From assembly GCA_002842755.1 (NCBI GenBank), contig PHDU01000014.1:26161-90160 (forward strand): a stretch of DNA of 64,000 bases, in the 5' to 3' direction. Position numbers and translations under genes: made by a program. The notes beneath the pieces are model-generated. The model did no database searches. It was not told where the DNA came from and was given only the letters and a program-made list of their open reading frames with translations. Numbering within the stretch: position 1 is the first letter of the stretch; the number at the start of each line of letters is the position of its first letter. Shown here piece after piece: positions 17,354-26,616 of this stretch. The DNA is from Bacteroidetes bacterium HGW-Bacteroidetes-1 (GTDB lineage: Bacteria > Bacteroidota > Bacteroidia > Bacteroidales > F082).

Positions 17354-19150
17354 TTAATCCACTTGTACAGCTTCAAAACGACAAACATTAAAGCATTCAC
17401 CACATTGAATACACAAGAGCTGGTCAATCACATGAACCTTTTTACGGTCACCATCAATTGCATTCACCGGGCATTTTTTTCCACAAACCATACATCCTGT
17501 ACATTTTTCAGGATCAATTTCATAATGAAGCAATGGTTTACACACTTTTGCCGGACATTTTTTATCAAAAATATGTGCTTCATATTCATGCCGAAAATAT
17601 CTTAAAGTTGTGAGAACAGGGTTTGGTGCTGTTTGTCCAAGGCCACATAATGAATTGTCCTTAATCTGGTGAGCGAGTAACTCAAGCATCTCAATATCTT
17701 CAGCCTTGCCTTTACCTTCGGTTATTCGCTCCAGAATTTCAAGCATTCTTTTTGTTCCGATACGACAAAATGTACATTTTCCGCAAGATTCATCCTGGGT
17801 AAAATGCAGAAAAAATTTCGCAAGGTCAATCATACAGGTAGATTCGTCCATCACGACCATTCCTCCTGACCCCATGATAGCTCCTGTTGCATTCACTGAA
17901 TCGTAATCAACACATGTATCTCCTAATTCAGCTGGAATGCAACCTCCTGAAGGGCCACCCAGCTGTACTGCCTTAAATTTCTTGCCATTCTGAATACCTC
18001 CGCCAAGCTTGTAAATTATATCATTGATGGTGATTCCCATTGGGACTTCCACCAAGCCGCCATTTTGTATTTTTCCGGTTAAGGCAAACACTTTGGTTCC
18101 TTTGCTTTTTTCAGTTCCGAAAGCAGCGTATGCAGCTGCACCATGATTGAATATCCACGGAATGTTAGCCCATGTCTCAACGTTATTTATATTGGTTGGC
18201 TTTTTCCAAAGACCTGACACAGCAGGGAATGGCGGGCGTTTGCGAGGCATCCCCCGCTGACCCTCAATGGAAGCAATAAGGGCAGTTTCCTCGCCACAAA
18301 CGAAAGCACCAGCTCCCTCCTTCACATAAATATCAAAACTAAAATTATCCTTGCCAAAAATATTTCTACCAAGATACCCTTTCGATTTGGCCTGTCCGAT
18401 AGCAATATTTAATCGTTTAATAGCCAAAGGATATTCAGCACGACAATATATTACGCCAGTTGACGCGCCAATGGCATATCCGCCAATCATCATCCCTTCA
18501 AGAACAGCATGAGGGTCTCCTTCCAGGAGAGAGCGATCCATAAAAGCACCAGGGTCACCTTCATCAGCATTGCATATAATATATTTTTCATCGCTATCAC
18601 TCTGTGCAGCAAACTTCCATTTCAGACCGGTAGGAAATCCCCCCCCACCTCTTCCACGCAAGCCAGAGTCGAGTAATGTTTTAATAACTTCCTGCCCACT
18701 CATTTCATTTGCCAAAATGTTTCGGATGGCCTGATACGCCTGCTGCTGTTCTGCTTCTTCCAATGATTCCGGATCGATATGTCCACAGTTTCGAAGGGCA
18801 ATTTTAACTTGACCTTCAAAAAATGCTTCCTCAACAGCGGCAAAATTTTCGGCACTAACAGCATACTCAACTGCTGTTTCCTTATTTTGGATGTGCTTCA
18901 AAACAACTGCTTCAACCTTATCTGCTGTCATATCACCATAAATAACCCAACCGCTGTTGTCTTTGATTTCTACAAGAGGCTCTTTATAGCACATGCCTAT
19001 ACAGCTTGTTTTTGATAATTCAAAATCTATTGTCCCCGCTTGCTGCATTGCAACCAATTTATCATAAGTTTTTGCTGCTCCGGCAGCAATGCCGCAGCTT
19101 CCAAACCCTACAATGACTTTTGTTTTTGAAGTAATATTCATTTTATGCAT
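17354..19150 (-). CDS. NuoF-like NADH/FMN subunit with extra ferredoxin domains
   Basis: The 598-residue flavoprotein subunit of the adjacent complex. After an N-terminal thioredoxin-like domain (Cys19, Cys50, Cys54) comes the NuoF core: GRGGGGFPTGLKW for NADH, CNADEGDPGAFMDR and CGEETALIASIEGQRG for FMN, and SCGKCTFCRIGT for the 4Fe-4S cluster. A C-terminal extension carries two more 4Fe-4S motifs (CTGCMVCGKKC and CIQCGECFNVC). This layout is that of HydB and related soluble NAD-reducing or bifurcating enzymes, not of respiratory NuoF. The thioredoxin-like domain shows three cluster cysteines where related proteins have four. It starts 3 bases after nuoE ends; a second in-frame ATG at 19141 is also possible. 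Confidence 0.88.
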   Translation of the reverse strand: MHKMNITSKTKVIVGFGSCGIAAGAAKTYDKLVAMQQAGTIDFELSKTSCIGMCYKEPLVEIKDNSGWVIYGDMTADKVEAVVLKHIQNKETAVEYAVSAENFAAVEEAFFEGQVKIALRNCGHIDPESLEEAEQQQAYQAIRNILANEMSGQEVIKTLLDSGLRGRGGGGFPTGLKWKFAAQSDSDEKYIICNADEGDPGAFMDRSLLEGDPHAVLEGMMIGGYAIGASTGVIYCRAEYPLAIKRLNIAIGQAKSKGYLGRNIFGKDNFSFDIYVKEGAGAFVCGEETALIASIEGQRGMPRKRPPFPAVSGLWKKPTNINNVETWANIPWIFNHGAAAYAAFGTEKSKGTKVFALTGKIQNGGLVEVPMGITINDIIYKLGGGIQNGKKFKAVQLGGPSGGCIPAELGDTCVDYDSVNATGAIMGSGGMVVMDESTCMIDLAKFFLHFTQDESCGKCTFCRIGTKRMLEILERITEGKGKAEDIEMLELLAHQIKDNSLCGLGQTAPNPVLTTLRYFRHEYEAHIFDKKCPAKVCKPLLHYEIDPEKCTGCMVCGKKCPVNAIDGDRKKVHVIDQLLCIQCGECFNVCRFEAVQVD

Positions 19151-19153
19151 TCA

Positions 19154-19681
19154 TTATTGCTTGTTGACACATGATTCGCTTCTCATCTCACGGATTACTT
19201 TAACAGCAGATTTTCCAGTAAGCTTGCCATAGGAATTCTCTTCGATCATCATCACCGGAGCCAACGAGCAGCATCCCAGACAAGCAACAGATTCAAGCGT
19301 AAAAAAACCGTCATCGGTGGTTCCTCCGTCCTTCACTCCAAGCTCTGCTTTTATGGCATCTGTAATAGCATTGGCATTTTGAACATGACAAGCAGTACCA
19401 TGACATACTTTTATAACATTCTTTCCAACAGGATGAAGCCTGAACTGTGCGTAAAAAGTTGCTACCCCATAAATATCAGCCTGTGGAATACCGGTTTCTT
19501 TTGAGATCATTTCGAAGGCATCAGCAGGAATATAACCAAACAAATGCTGGGTTCCCTGTAGCAAAGGAATCAAACTACCGGATTTATTACGGTATTTAGC
19601 AAATATTTCATTCAACATACCCAGGTCCGGTTTCAAAACGGGACTTTGGGTTTTTTCAGATACAATTCGTTGGATACGCAT
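19154..19681 (-). CDS. NuoE-like 2Fe-2S subunit
   Basis: The 175-residue thioredoxin-like 2Fe-2S subunit (24-kDa type) of the adjacent NAD(P)H oxidoreductase. It has the four expected ligands in CHGTACHV and ACLGCCSLAPVM, and the family stretch GYIPADAFEMISKETGIPQADIYGVATFYAQF. It is first in the three-gene operon nuoE-nuoF-fusion; the later two genes follow after gaps of only 3 and 29 bases. No other nuo genes are near, so this is not part of a respiratory Complex I locus. Confidence 0.92.
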   Translation of the reverse strand: MRIQRIVSEKTQSPVLKPDLGMLNEIFAKYRNKSGSLIPLLQGTQHLFGYIPADAFEMISKETGIPQADIYGVATFYAQFRLHPVGKNVIKVCHGTACHVQNANAITDAIKAELGVKDGGTTDDGFFTLESVACLGCCSLAPVMMIEENSYGKLTGKSAVKVIREMRSESCVNKQ

Positions 19682-20000
19682 AATTTATAGCATTTATTTA
19701 CGATTGAGCGTCCTAAATTATACATAATTTAAAGCCAAACTTTCATTAAATGCTGATTTGCAGCAATTTAAATTAAATCTAAATAAGATTTACCACTAAC
19801 CTTCTGTATCTGATTTGATAAGAGGCTACTACTAAAAAAAATCCTCTTTATCTATTCAAATAAAATTTTTGAATGTTGCAAATGATTCAGAGAAACACGC
19901 AGGGTAAATAGAAGAATTACTTACGCAACAATAGTTTTGCAAATGCAAAAAAGCTAAAAGCTATAAAGTATAAGGAAAATTGTTGAACAATTGGTCTGAA
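19682..20000. other. Noncoding stretch between the PBP1A gene and the nuoE-like operon
   Basis: These 319 bases have no plausible gene. They should contain the promoter of the minus-strand nuoE-like operon, but I find no TAnnTTTG match. Two weak structures are visible: an imperfect hairpin with arms 19817-19825 and 19843-19852, and a short palindrome at 19978-19992 just after the PBP1A stop. Neither has a U-tract. Confidence 0.5.
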
Positions 20001-22274
20001 TTAAAAATCATCAAAGAGATTGCTATCATTTCCTCTTCTTGTGGATTGAGAGGATTCATATTTATTACAATCAAACTCAAATAAAACATCTGACATAGGT
20101 TTATCAAAGTCTTCCTGGGAAATTTTTAATAGAGGATCGTTATATATCTTTTTCATATAAAGCGCCCAAACTGGCAATGCCATGTTGGCTCCTTGACCCA
20201 GATAAATACTTCTGAAATGCACACTACGATCTTCAGCTCCTGTCCAAACGCCTGTTGTTAACTGGGGTGTGATACCCATAAACCATCCGTCGGACTGGTT
20301 TTGGGTTGTTCCTGTTTTACCGGCGATTGGGTTGCGCAAATCATATGTTGACCTCAGGCGAACCCCTGTACCGAATTCCACAACGCCTTTCATCAGCTGG
20401 ATCATTTTATAGGCTGTAATTTCATCAAGGGCCTCAGATTGATCAGGAGAAAAGCGTTCAATGAGGTTGCCGTTTTTGTCTTCGATACGCGTGATAAAAT
20501 AAGGTTTTATATAAACCCCTTTATTGGAAAAGGTGTTCATTGCACCAACCATTTCATAGAGTGAAATTTCTGGCGTCCCAAGTGCGATTGCTGGAACCGG
20601 ATCGATTGGAGAAACCACACCCATTTTTCTTGCCATCTGTATTACTGACTCTGGAGGAAACCGCTTTATGAGATAAGCAGAAATCCAATTATTTGAATTG
20701 GCGAGTGCCCACTTTAGTGTTACTTCTTCTCCAATCCTATCCTTACTTGAATTTTTTGGTTCCCAAAAAGTGCCATCAAAAAGTTGCACACTGTATTGTA
20801 TGTTTGGCACTTTATAGCAAGGAGAATACTCACCTTCCTGCATTGCAAGGGTATAAAGAAATGGTTTAAATGTAGAACCTACTTGTCTTCTCGATTGTGT
20901 AACATTATCATATTTAAAATATCTGTAGTCAATTCCACCTACATATGCTCTTACCTGACCAGTGTTTGCATCAACTGACATGAGACTCGATTGAAGATAG
21001 TATTTATAATACCGAATTGAGTCCATCGGGCTCATTACAGTATCAATACTTCCATTCCATGAGAATACCCGCATTCTTACAGGGGTATTAAAGGACTTTT
21101 TGATCGAATCATTGGAGATACCTGCTTGCTTAAGATAGCGATAACGCTCCGACCTTCTCATTGCTTGATTAAGAATTTGCTCCACCTGTTTTTGTACTTC
21201 TTCAGGAGGGAAGGCAAAAGGCGCGTTGGGGACTCCTTTCCAATGTTTAAAAAAAGCAGGTTGCAAATCTTTTCCAAGGTGCTCTCTTACAGCTTCTTCT
21301 GCATATTGTTGCATACGCGAATTAATGGTCGTATGTATCTTCAAACCATCCTTGTAAATATCATAAGGTTTGCCATTTGCTTTAAAGTGCGTTTCGGCCC
21401 ATTCGCGCATTTCGGCCCTTAGGAATTCCCGAAAATAAGTTGCAGCGCCAGAATTATGATCGAGCATACCATAATTTGACATATCAATAGGTATTTGGCT
21501 GACACTATCAAAAACAGTACGGGAAATAAAACCGTAGTCAACCATTTTTCTTAGAACGAGGTTTCTGCGCCTAAATGCATTTTCAGGGTTTCGAATAGGA
21601 CTGTAGCGTGTGGGTGCGTTTACCACTCCGGCCATAAGAGCAGCTTCTTCAAGAAGCAATTCAGCGGTAGGTTTTCCAAAGAAAGTTAATGCAGCTGACT
21701 TAATTCCAAAAGCCTGGCTGCCAAAAGGGACTGTATTTAAGTACATGGCCATAATTTCTTCTTTGGAATAGTTTCTTTCAAGCTTTGAAGCAGTAATCCA
21801 TTCCTGAAATTTCCGTAAAATCAATTGAGGTGCGGAAAGATTTTCATTGCGTGGAAACAGGTTTTTTGCCAACTGTTGCGTCAATGTGCTCCCCCCACCT
21901 TTGTTATTGCCAGTTATGACACCCCATGCAACACGTAAAAGTGCTTTTTCATCAATACCTGAATGTTCAGTGAATCGAATGTCTTCAATAGCAAGCAAAG
22001 CATTTATTAAATCGGGAGGAAGATCACGAAAATGAATATTTGATCTGTTTTCTACATAAAAAGAACCTAATACAACCTGATCAACGGAATATATTTCTGA
22101 AGCAAGATTTGTCTCCGGATTCTCAAGTTCTTCGAAAGAAGGCATTACGCCAAACCAGTTGCTAACAATGCCAAAAAACAATAATGCAACAAATAAAAAT
22201 ACGCCAACAAACGACAACCAGAATACAACAAAGAATTTGCGGTAACTGCGTCCATCTGATTTTTTTCTTGCCAT
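20001..22274 (-). CDS. Class A penicillin-binding protein 1A (transglycosylase/transpeptidase)
   Basis: A bifunctional peptidoglycan synthase anchored by one N-terminal membrane segment (FFVVFWLSFVGVFLFVALLF). The glycosyltransferase (GT51) domain shows EDIRFTEHSGID, GGSTLTQQLAKNLF and KEEIMAMYLNTVPFG. The transpeptidase domain has the active serine in STFK, then SNN, and the KTGT box in IAGKTGTTQNQSDGWF. I chose the ATG at 22274 (MARKKSDG, 757 residues) over a TTG nine codons upstream that overlaps gldH, because a basic cytoplasmic tail before the membrane segment is typical. It is the last gene of the holB-ricT-gldH operon. Confidence 0.93.
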   Translation of the reverse strand: MARKKSDGRSYRKFFVVFWLSFVGVFLFVALLFFGIVSNWFGVMPSFEELENPETNLASEIYSVDQVVLGSFYVENRSNIHFRDLPPDLINALLAIEDIRFTEHSGIDEKALLRVAWGVITGNNKGGGSTLTQQLAKNLFPRNENLSAPQLILRKFQEWITASKLERNYSKEEIMAMYLNTVPFGSQAFGIKSAALTFFGKPTAELLLEEAALMAGVVNAPTRYSPIRNPENAFRRRNLVLRKMVDYGFISRTVFDSVSQIPIDMSNYGMLDHNSGAATYFREFLRAEMREWAETHFKANGKPYDIYKDGLKIHTTINSRMQQYAEEAVREHLGKDLQPAFFKHWKGVPNAPFAFPPEEVQKQVEQILNQAMRRSERYRYLKQAGISNDSIKKSFNTPVRMRVFSWNGSIDTVMSPMDSIRYYKYYLQSSLMSVDANTGQVRAYVGGIDYRYFKYDNVTQSRRQVGSTFKPFLYTLAMQEGEYSPCYKVPNIQYSVQLFDGTFWEPKNSSKDRIGEEVTLKWALANSNNWISAYLIKRFPPESVIQMARKMGVVSPIDPVPAIALGTPEISLYEMVGAMNTFSNKGVYIKPYFITRIEDKNGNLIERFSPDQSEALDEITAYKMIQLMKGVVEFGTGVRLRSTYDLRNPIAGKTGTTQNQSDGWFMGITPQLTTGVWTGAEDRSVHFRSIYLGQGANMALPVWALYMKKIYNDPLLKISQEDFDKPMSDVLFEFDCNKYESSQSTRRGNDSNLFDDF

Positions 22275-22297
22275 AAATAATCGAATTTTTGTGATCC

Positions 22298-22813
22298 TCA
22301 ATTTGGATTTTTCTCTATCCGGATTCCAATATCCGAAATGCCGGTAAGTACCTCATCACGCATGCCTTGTTCAATGTCCATCACATAGCTGCCATTTAAA
22401 GGAAACTTCAGAGAAGCATTTAAAAGTATAAGATTCTGCCTCAATTTTCCGCTTCCCTTCCCAAGCCATTTACCTGTTGGATCTGCAAGAATACATTCAA
22501 GAGTATCACGTGTGATATTGCCATTCGGGAATCTTGTTTGCATAAAAATATACAGATTACTATAACGATAAGACATGTCGTTTCGTACATGGATAAAAAA
22601 CATGTATGTTTGCGCAGTATCAGCTACTTCGATTTCGAATCTTGCCTTATCATTTCTGTTCCAGCCACCTCCATCAATCTTTGCAACATCATCAAAAAAA
22701 ACACTCTTATTACAAGACGAAAAAAATAAAAAAAACCCGATCAATAAAAACATAAATCTTCTCACTAAACGTACACCAAAAGTAGTGCTTGCTGAAAAAA
22801 ATCTATCGTTCAT
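22298..22813 (-). CDS. gldH: Gliding-motility-type lipoprotein GldH
   Basis: A 171-residue lipoprotein with a hydrophobic leader and a lipobox ending FFSSC, putting the lipidated cysteine at residue 34. The body (VFFDDVAKIDGGGWN, FFIHVRNDMSYRYSNLYIF, LADPTGKWLGKGSGK) matches GldH, a protein needed for gliding in Flavobacterium and present in many non-gliding Bacteroidota. A shorter start at Met21 (22753) would also give a normal lipoprotein leader. Its start overlaps the ricT stop by one base. Downstream is PBP1A, a neighbourhood common in the phylum, so GldH here may serve envelope or T9SS biology rather than motility. Confidence 0.87.
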   Translation of the reverse strand: MNDRFFSASTTFGVRLVRRFMFLLIGFFLFFSSCNKSVFFDDVAKIDGGGWNRNDKARFEIEVADTAQTYMFFIHVRNDMSYRYSNLYIFMQTRFPNGNITRDTLECILADPTGKWLGKGSGKLRQNLILLNASLKFPLNGSYVMDIEQGMRDEVLTGISDIGIRIEKNPN

Positions 22814-23940
22814 TATTTTTTCTTTTTAGGATTATCGAATCGATTCAAATCTCCCTCAAGCTGATTAACTCTTATTTCATCAGCTTGTGTTTCTTTCATA
22901 AAAGCAAAATCCTCAAGCTTTTCAGGGAAAATTCCTTTTCTGTTTTCTTCGGCTATAAGTTTCACCTTGTCGATGGGAATGGCAAGAAGATTTGAGCGGT
23001 CATTCACATAAGCATACCACATCAATCCTTTAAAAACGTCACTTTTTAGATGTTGGGCATCCCCTTTTTTGGTCTTTAGTACTGTTCGATCATCTGGAAA
23101 TTCTTTTATTGCATCAGCATATGAATGGTATTCATAGTTAAGGCAACATTTTAGCTTACCACATAAACCAGCCAATTTTTGAGGGTTTGGAGATAATTGC
23201 TGAATACGGGCCACATTTGTTGAAACCGACTGAAAATCGGCCATCCATGAGGAGCAACAAAGCTCTCGTCCACACGATCCAATGCCCCCCAATTTTGCAG
23301 CCTCTTGTCGCATTCCGATCTGACGCATTTCGATTCTGATCCGAAACTCTTCTGCCATTCTTTTAATCAATTCCCGAAAATCGACTCTGTCTTCAGCTGT
23401 GTAGTAAAAGACTGCCTTTGTTTTATCTCCTTGAAATTGTACATCATTCAGCTTCATATCCAATCGAAGATCATACACCATCTCACGGGTTTTGTTTAAA
23501 GCTTGTTGTTCAAGCTCAATTGAGCTAACCCATTTTTCAACATCCGATAATTTTGCATGCCGGTATATCTTTCTCAGTTCATCCGGCTTTTGCTTAATGC
23601 CTTTGCGTTTCATCTGAAGCTCAACAATGTTGCCTACAAGAGATATTATGCCAATGTCATGCCCTGATGCAGCCTCTACGGCAACAATCTCGCCTTCGTT
23701 AACTTCCAATTCGTGGGTGTATGAAAAAAAATCTTTATGGTCATTCTTAAACCTGACTTCAGCAATAAAAATCTGATTATTGCTCTTTGGACTTTCGTAG
23801 TCTTTAAGCCAGTTATTTGTATCTAATTTACAACATTGATGTTGATATATTGGGTCTTTTGGATTAAAAACACGGGGAGCGCGACAACAACCTCTCGTTA
23901 AGAAAGTATCAGAGCCTTTGCCTTTATTTTCTTCATTCAT
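22813..23940 (-). CDS. ricT: RicT/YaaT-family PSP1-domain protein
   Basis: A 375-residue cytoplasmic protein with a central PSP1 domain. In Bacillus, RicT (YaaT) works in an iron-sulfur-containing complex with RicA and RicF that assists RNase Y-dependent RNA maturation; the role in Bacteroidota is not settled. Diagnostic stretches are VEAASGHDIGIISLVG, KAVFYYTAEDRVDFRELIK, GGIGSCGRELCCSSW and CGKLKCCLNYE. An N-terminal Cys-rich segment (RGCCRAP, HQCCKLD) is also present. It lies 48 bases after holB and overlaps gldH by one base. Confidence 0.88.
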   Translation of the reverse strand: MNEENKGKGSDTFLTRGCCRAPRVFNPKDPIYQHQCCKLDTNNWLKDYESPKSNNQIFIAEVRFKNDHKDFFSYTHELEVNEGEIVAVEAASGHDIGIISLVGNIVELQMKRKGIKQKPDELRKIYRHAKLSDVEKWVSSIELEQQALNKTREMVYDLRLDMKLNDVQFQGDKTKAVFYYTAEDRVDFRELIKRMAEEFRIRIEMRQIGMRQEAAKLGGIGSCGRELCCSSWMADFQSVSTNVARIQQLSPNPQKLAGLCGKLKCCLNYEYHSYADAIKEFPDDRTVLKTKKGDAQHLKSDVFKGLMWYAYVNDRSNLLAIPIDKVKLIAEENRKGIFPEKLEDFAFMKETQADEIRVNQLEGDLNRFDNPKKKK

Positions 23941-23988
23941 GATTCTATAATTTGAATCACAAAAATAAACAAAATTATAAGGTAATCC

Positions 23989-25125
23989 TCAGGGTTTTGC
24001 TTTGAGCAACTTGATCATTTTCAAGCTTGTATCCATAAACAAAATCTGGGCATAGGCATTACGCTCTATTTGCTGAATTCCTTCTTCCATAAGTTGAACC
24101 ATTTGAATAAGATTGGCGTGATGTACGAAAGGTGCAAAGTTGGAAGTAAAACTGAGCTCCTCGCCAGGTAACCTGATCAGATCCAGCAAGTGATGATTGT
24201 GGAGTAAACTATTTCGGAATAATAATAAACCGTAATTCAGGAAGGTCTTCTGTCGCTCACGGCCGATGCTTGCAATATTGGCACAAAAATCAATTAATTC
24301 AATCACATTCGCTTTAAAACACAATCGCATCCATTGCTGAAAAGTATGGAAATGGAACTTTTCTTCTTCGGCATTTTCATACAACCGAATTGCTTCAAGC
24401 CAGTTGCCATGAGCCATTACAGCAATATCACGCAACTCAGCTTCACGTATGTCATAATGTTGTGCCAATGCCTCGAGGAGGTCTTCCTCAGCAATTCGGG
24501 GTACTTTTACCTGATAAGATCTTGAGCGAACCGTAGATAAAATCTGTTCCTGCTCTTCTGCAATAAGAATGAAAAGGGTATTATCGGGTGGTTCTTCAAG
24601 AAGTTTTAATAGCTTGTTGGCTGCCGAATGATGAAGCTTTTCAACCATCCAAATTATCATCACTTTAAAAACACCCTCATATGCTTTAAAACTCAATCGC
24701 CGTATTATTTCGCTTGCATCTCGTGCAAAAATAGTTCCTTGTTTGTTTTCAACACCAAGAAAATCGTACCATTGATCGAGGCCTACATATGCTTTATTTC
24801 CTACCACAAATTGGCGCCATTCTTCAGCAAAAAGATTTGACTCAGGATCTTTCTTAACCTTTTTGTTGGTTGTTGTTGGATAAATAAAATGAAGATCGGG
24901 ATGGGTTAAACGTGAAATTTTCAGACAAGAAGGACAAGTTCCACAACTGTCATCTTCTGTTCGGTTGGTGCAGTTTAAAAACTGTGCATAAGCCAACCCA
25001 ATCGCAAGTTTTCCACTGCCAGGAGGCCCCCAAAAAAGTTGAGCATGACTGACACGTCCGTCAATTGCTGATTGCCTGAGTCTGCACTTCAGTTCGTGCT
25101 GTCCGATAATTTCTGAGAACCGCAT
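23989..25125 (-). CDS. holB: DNA polymerase III subunit delta' (clamp loader)
   Basis: Clamp-loader AAA+ subunit of the replicative polymerase. The 378 residues begin MRFSEIIGQHELKCRLRQ. Walker A is GPPGSGK, followed by the zinc cysteines (CTN, CGTCPSC), and the conserved KLLKLLEEPPDNTLFILIAE and STVRSRSYQVKVPR show the sensor 1 and SRC-like region. It heads the minus-strand operon holB-ricT-gldH-PBP1A. The gene before it on that strand is a lipoprotein 318 bases away, so transcription probably starts in that gap. Confidence 0.92.
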   Translation of the reverse strand: MRFSEIIGQHELKCRLRQSAIDGRVSHAQLFWGPPGSGKLAIGLAYAQFLNCTNRTEDDSCGTCPSCLKISRLTHPDLHFIYPTTTNKKVKKDPESNLFAEEWRQFVVGNKAYVGLDQWYDFLGVENKQGTIFARDASEIIRRLSFKAYEGVFKVMIIWMVEKLHHSAANKLLKLLEEPPDNTLFILIAEEQEQILSTVRSRSYQVKVPRIAEEDLLEALAQHYDIREAELRDIAVMAHGNWLEAIRLYENAEEEKFHFHTFQQWMRLCFKANVIELIDFCANIASIGRERQKTFLNYGLLLFRNSLLHNHHLLDLIRLPGEELSFTSNFAPFVHHANLIQMVQLMEEGIQQIERNAYAQILFMDTSLKMIKLLKAKP

Positions 25126-25148
25126 GTTTATGTCATCAATTTATCTTT

Positions 25149-25156
25149 CAAAAATA
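25149..25156 (-). promoter_or_regulatory. Possible -7 box for the holB operon
   Basis: The minus strand reads TATTTTTG 24 bases upstream of the holB ATG. The match to TAnnTTTG is complete but AT-rich, and no -33 TTG is well placed. Confidence 0.4.
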
Positions 25157-25355
25157 TACATTTTCCTTCAATTTCCAGACTGAATCTTATATGCATCTTT
25201 AAAGTAAATTCTATGCATTTATTGCATCATAACAGCTAAGAATACCTTTACAAAGAATGCAATTTGAAGCTGGAAATTCTTTAAAAAACAATGATTCAAA
25301 AAAGTAATATTGAACTATCGAATCACATTTTTATTACTACTAACCTATTAAAAGC

Positions 25356-25388
25356 AGATACAGCATTGCAAAAAGCAATACTGTATCT
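25356..25388 (-). terminator. Hairpin terminator after the lipoprotein gene at 25444
   Basis: A 14-base-pair stem with one mismatch (25356-25369 with 25375-25388) closes an A5 loop on the plus strand. Read on the minus strand it lies 56 bases past the lipoprotein stop, and its 3' side runs into a short T-run. Confidence 0.6.
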
Positions 25389-25443
25389 TAAAATTACATC
25401 CAATGAAGTATTAATTTTTCGTGCTAAAAAACGAAAAAATTGA

Positions 25444-26589
25444 TTATTTTCTGATTCGACGAAATTTATAAGATCCGTCATCCATAATGTTTTCTATCCA
25501 TTCATAGGTTCCGTCTGTATATGCTACAGCTATCATAGGGTAAACATCGCCGTATTCCGGATCAGTATAAAGTCTAAATTCAAGATCACCAATTTTGGCA
25601 TTTAATCCAACATGAAGTAGCTCCATTGATAACTGACTGTTCAGATAATCAAGATCGTAATCACCTCCACTTTCTTCTATTTGCAGCATATAATTGTCAA
25701 TAGCAGCATAATTCATGAAACCCTCAACTTTTAACGGATTGACGTAATAGTCTCCAGTCGCCTTTTCCACCTCACTCATATCAACGCTATAAATCAAAAT
25801 CCAGTTATAAGCCATCATAATAAGATTGTCTTGCTTAAAAGTCAGATTTGTAGTATAATTGACACCGCTTCCGGTTAAACTCATTTCGAATTGATAAGGA
25901 GCCATATTCATAGAAGCTGTAACCAATGTCGGAAAACCGTTTTCAGAAAGAGTACTGTTATAACTAGCAGTCATTTGAGGGATTTCATTAATTTTAAGAC
26001 TGATATTCACTTTCGTTGGAATGGTTTCTTCATACGTTTCTGTAATCCAACTTTGTGAGTATTCATCCCAATATTCATCGGTATAGGTAAATGTTGTGTA
26101 TTCGAGATCATTTGCAAGAAATTCAGCATTGTTTTGCCCAGCGCCATAAGCGGTTTGATCTGAAGGAAAATACAATTTCAACAATGAGGCACTTGCTTCA
26201 ATTAAGTCAAAGTCTTCAGTAAGAAAATTATATTCATAGACCCCATAATCTTCAATGCTTTTATTTCGCAAAGACCCCTCAGTAGTTTTACTGAAAGCAT
26301 TCTTAACCGCTGTCAAATTAGGTTTTCCTGACTCAAATACCAAGGTTTTTAGAGTAGTTTTCCAGTCGCTGTTATCCATCAAATCAGCTAAAAAACTCAC
26401 AGTCAACATGGCAGGAGTATTCATCATCTGATCCATGTTTGTAGCAATCTCCTGACTGGCATTTCTTAACTCGACTTTGGCGTCTTCAGGACTAAGCTCT
26501 TTTTCTTTAACCTTATCTTTATCGCATGATCCGATAATAAAAAGAAAAACAGTAACTAAAAATAAATTTAAAAGTGATTTTGTTTTCAT
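25444..26589 (-). CDS. Uncharacterised lipoprotein
   Basis: Not recognised. From the ATG at 26589 the protein has 381 residues, a hydrophobic leader and a lipobox (FIIGSC) with the lipidated Cys at residue 22. A charged linker (DKDKVKEKELSPEDAK) follows. The mature part is acidic, with alternating hydrophobic/polar segments that suggest beta structure, including an aromatic acidic patch near YTDEYWDEYSQSW. It probably sits on the outer or inner membrane facing the periplasm or surface. The longer start 10 codons upstream would spoil the leader. It has its own promoter and terminator, so it is monocistronic and divergent from the NlpC/P60-like gene. Confidence 0.75.
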   Translation of the reverse strand: MKTKSLLNLFLVTVFLFIIGSCDKDKVKEKELSPEDAKVELRNASQEIATNMDQMMNTPAMLTVSFLADLMDNSDWKTTLKTLVFESGKPNLTAVKNAFSKTTEGSLRNKSIEDYGVYEYNFLTEDFDLIEASASLLKLYFPSDQTAYGAGQNNAEFLANDLEYTTFTYTDEYWDEYSQSWITETYEETIPTKVNISLKINEIPQMTASYNSTLSENGFPTLVTASMNMAPYQFEMSLTGSGVNYTTNLTFKQDNLIMMAYNWILIYSVDMSEVEKATGDYYVNPLKVEGFMNYAAIDNYMLQIEESGGDYDLDYLNSQLSMELLHVGLNAKIGDLEFRLYTDPEYGDVYPMIAVAYTDGTYEWIENIMDDGSYKFRRIRK

Positions 26590-26616
26590 GGCTGTATTTT
26601 TTGTTTTAATTTTTCT

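Larger units (their letters stand above)
25126..25443. other. Noncoding stretch upstream of holB
   Basis: These 318 AT-rich bases contain no convincing gene. They include a possible holB -7 box near the left end, a good hairpin terminator at 25356-25388 for the minus-strand lipoprotein gene, and a weaker AT-only hairpin at about 25411-25440 directly after that gene's stop. Confidence 0.6.

Noticed and set aside
19817..19852. A hairpin as terminator for the PBP1A gene
   Set aside because: It is about 150 bases past the stop, imperfect, and has no U-tract in the right direction.
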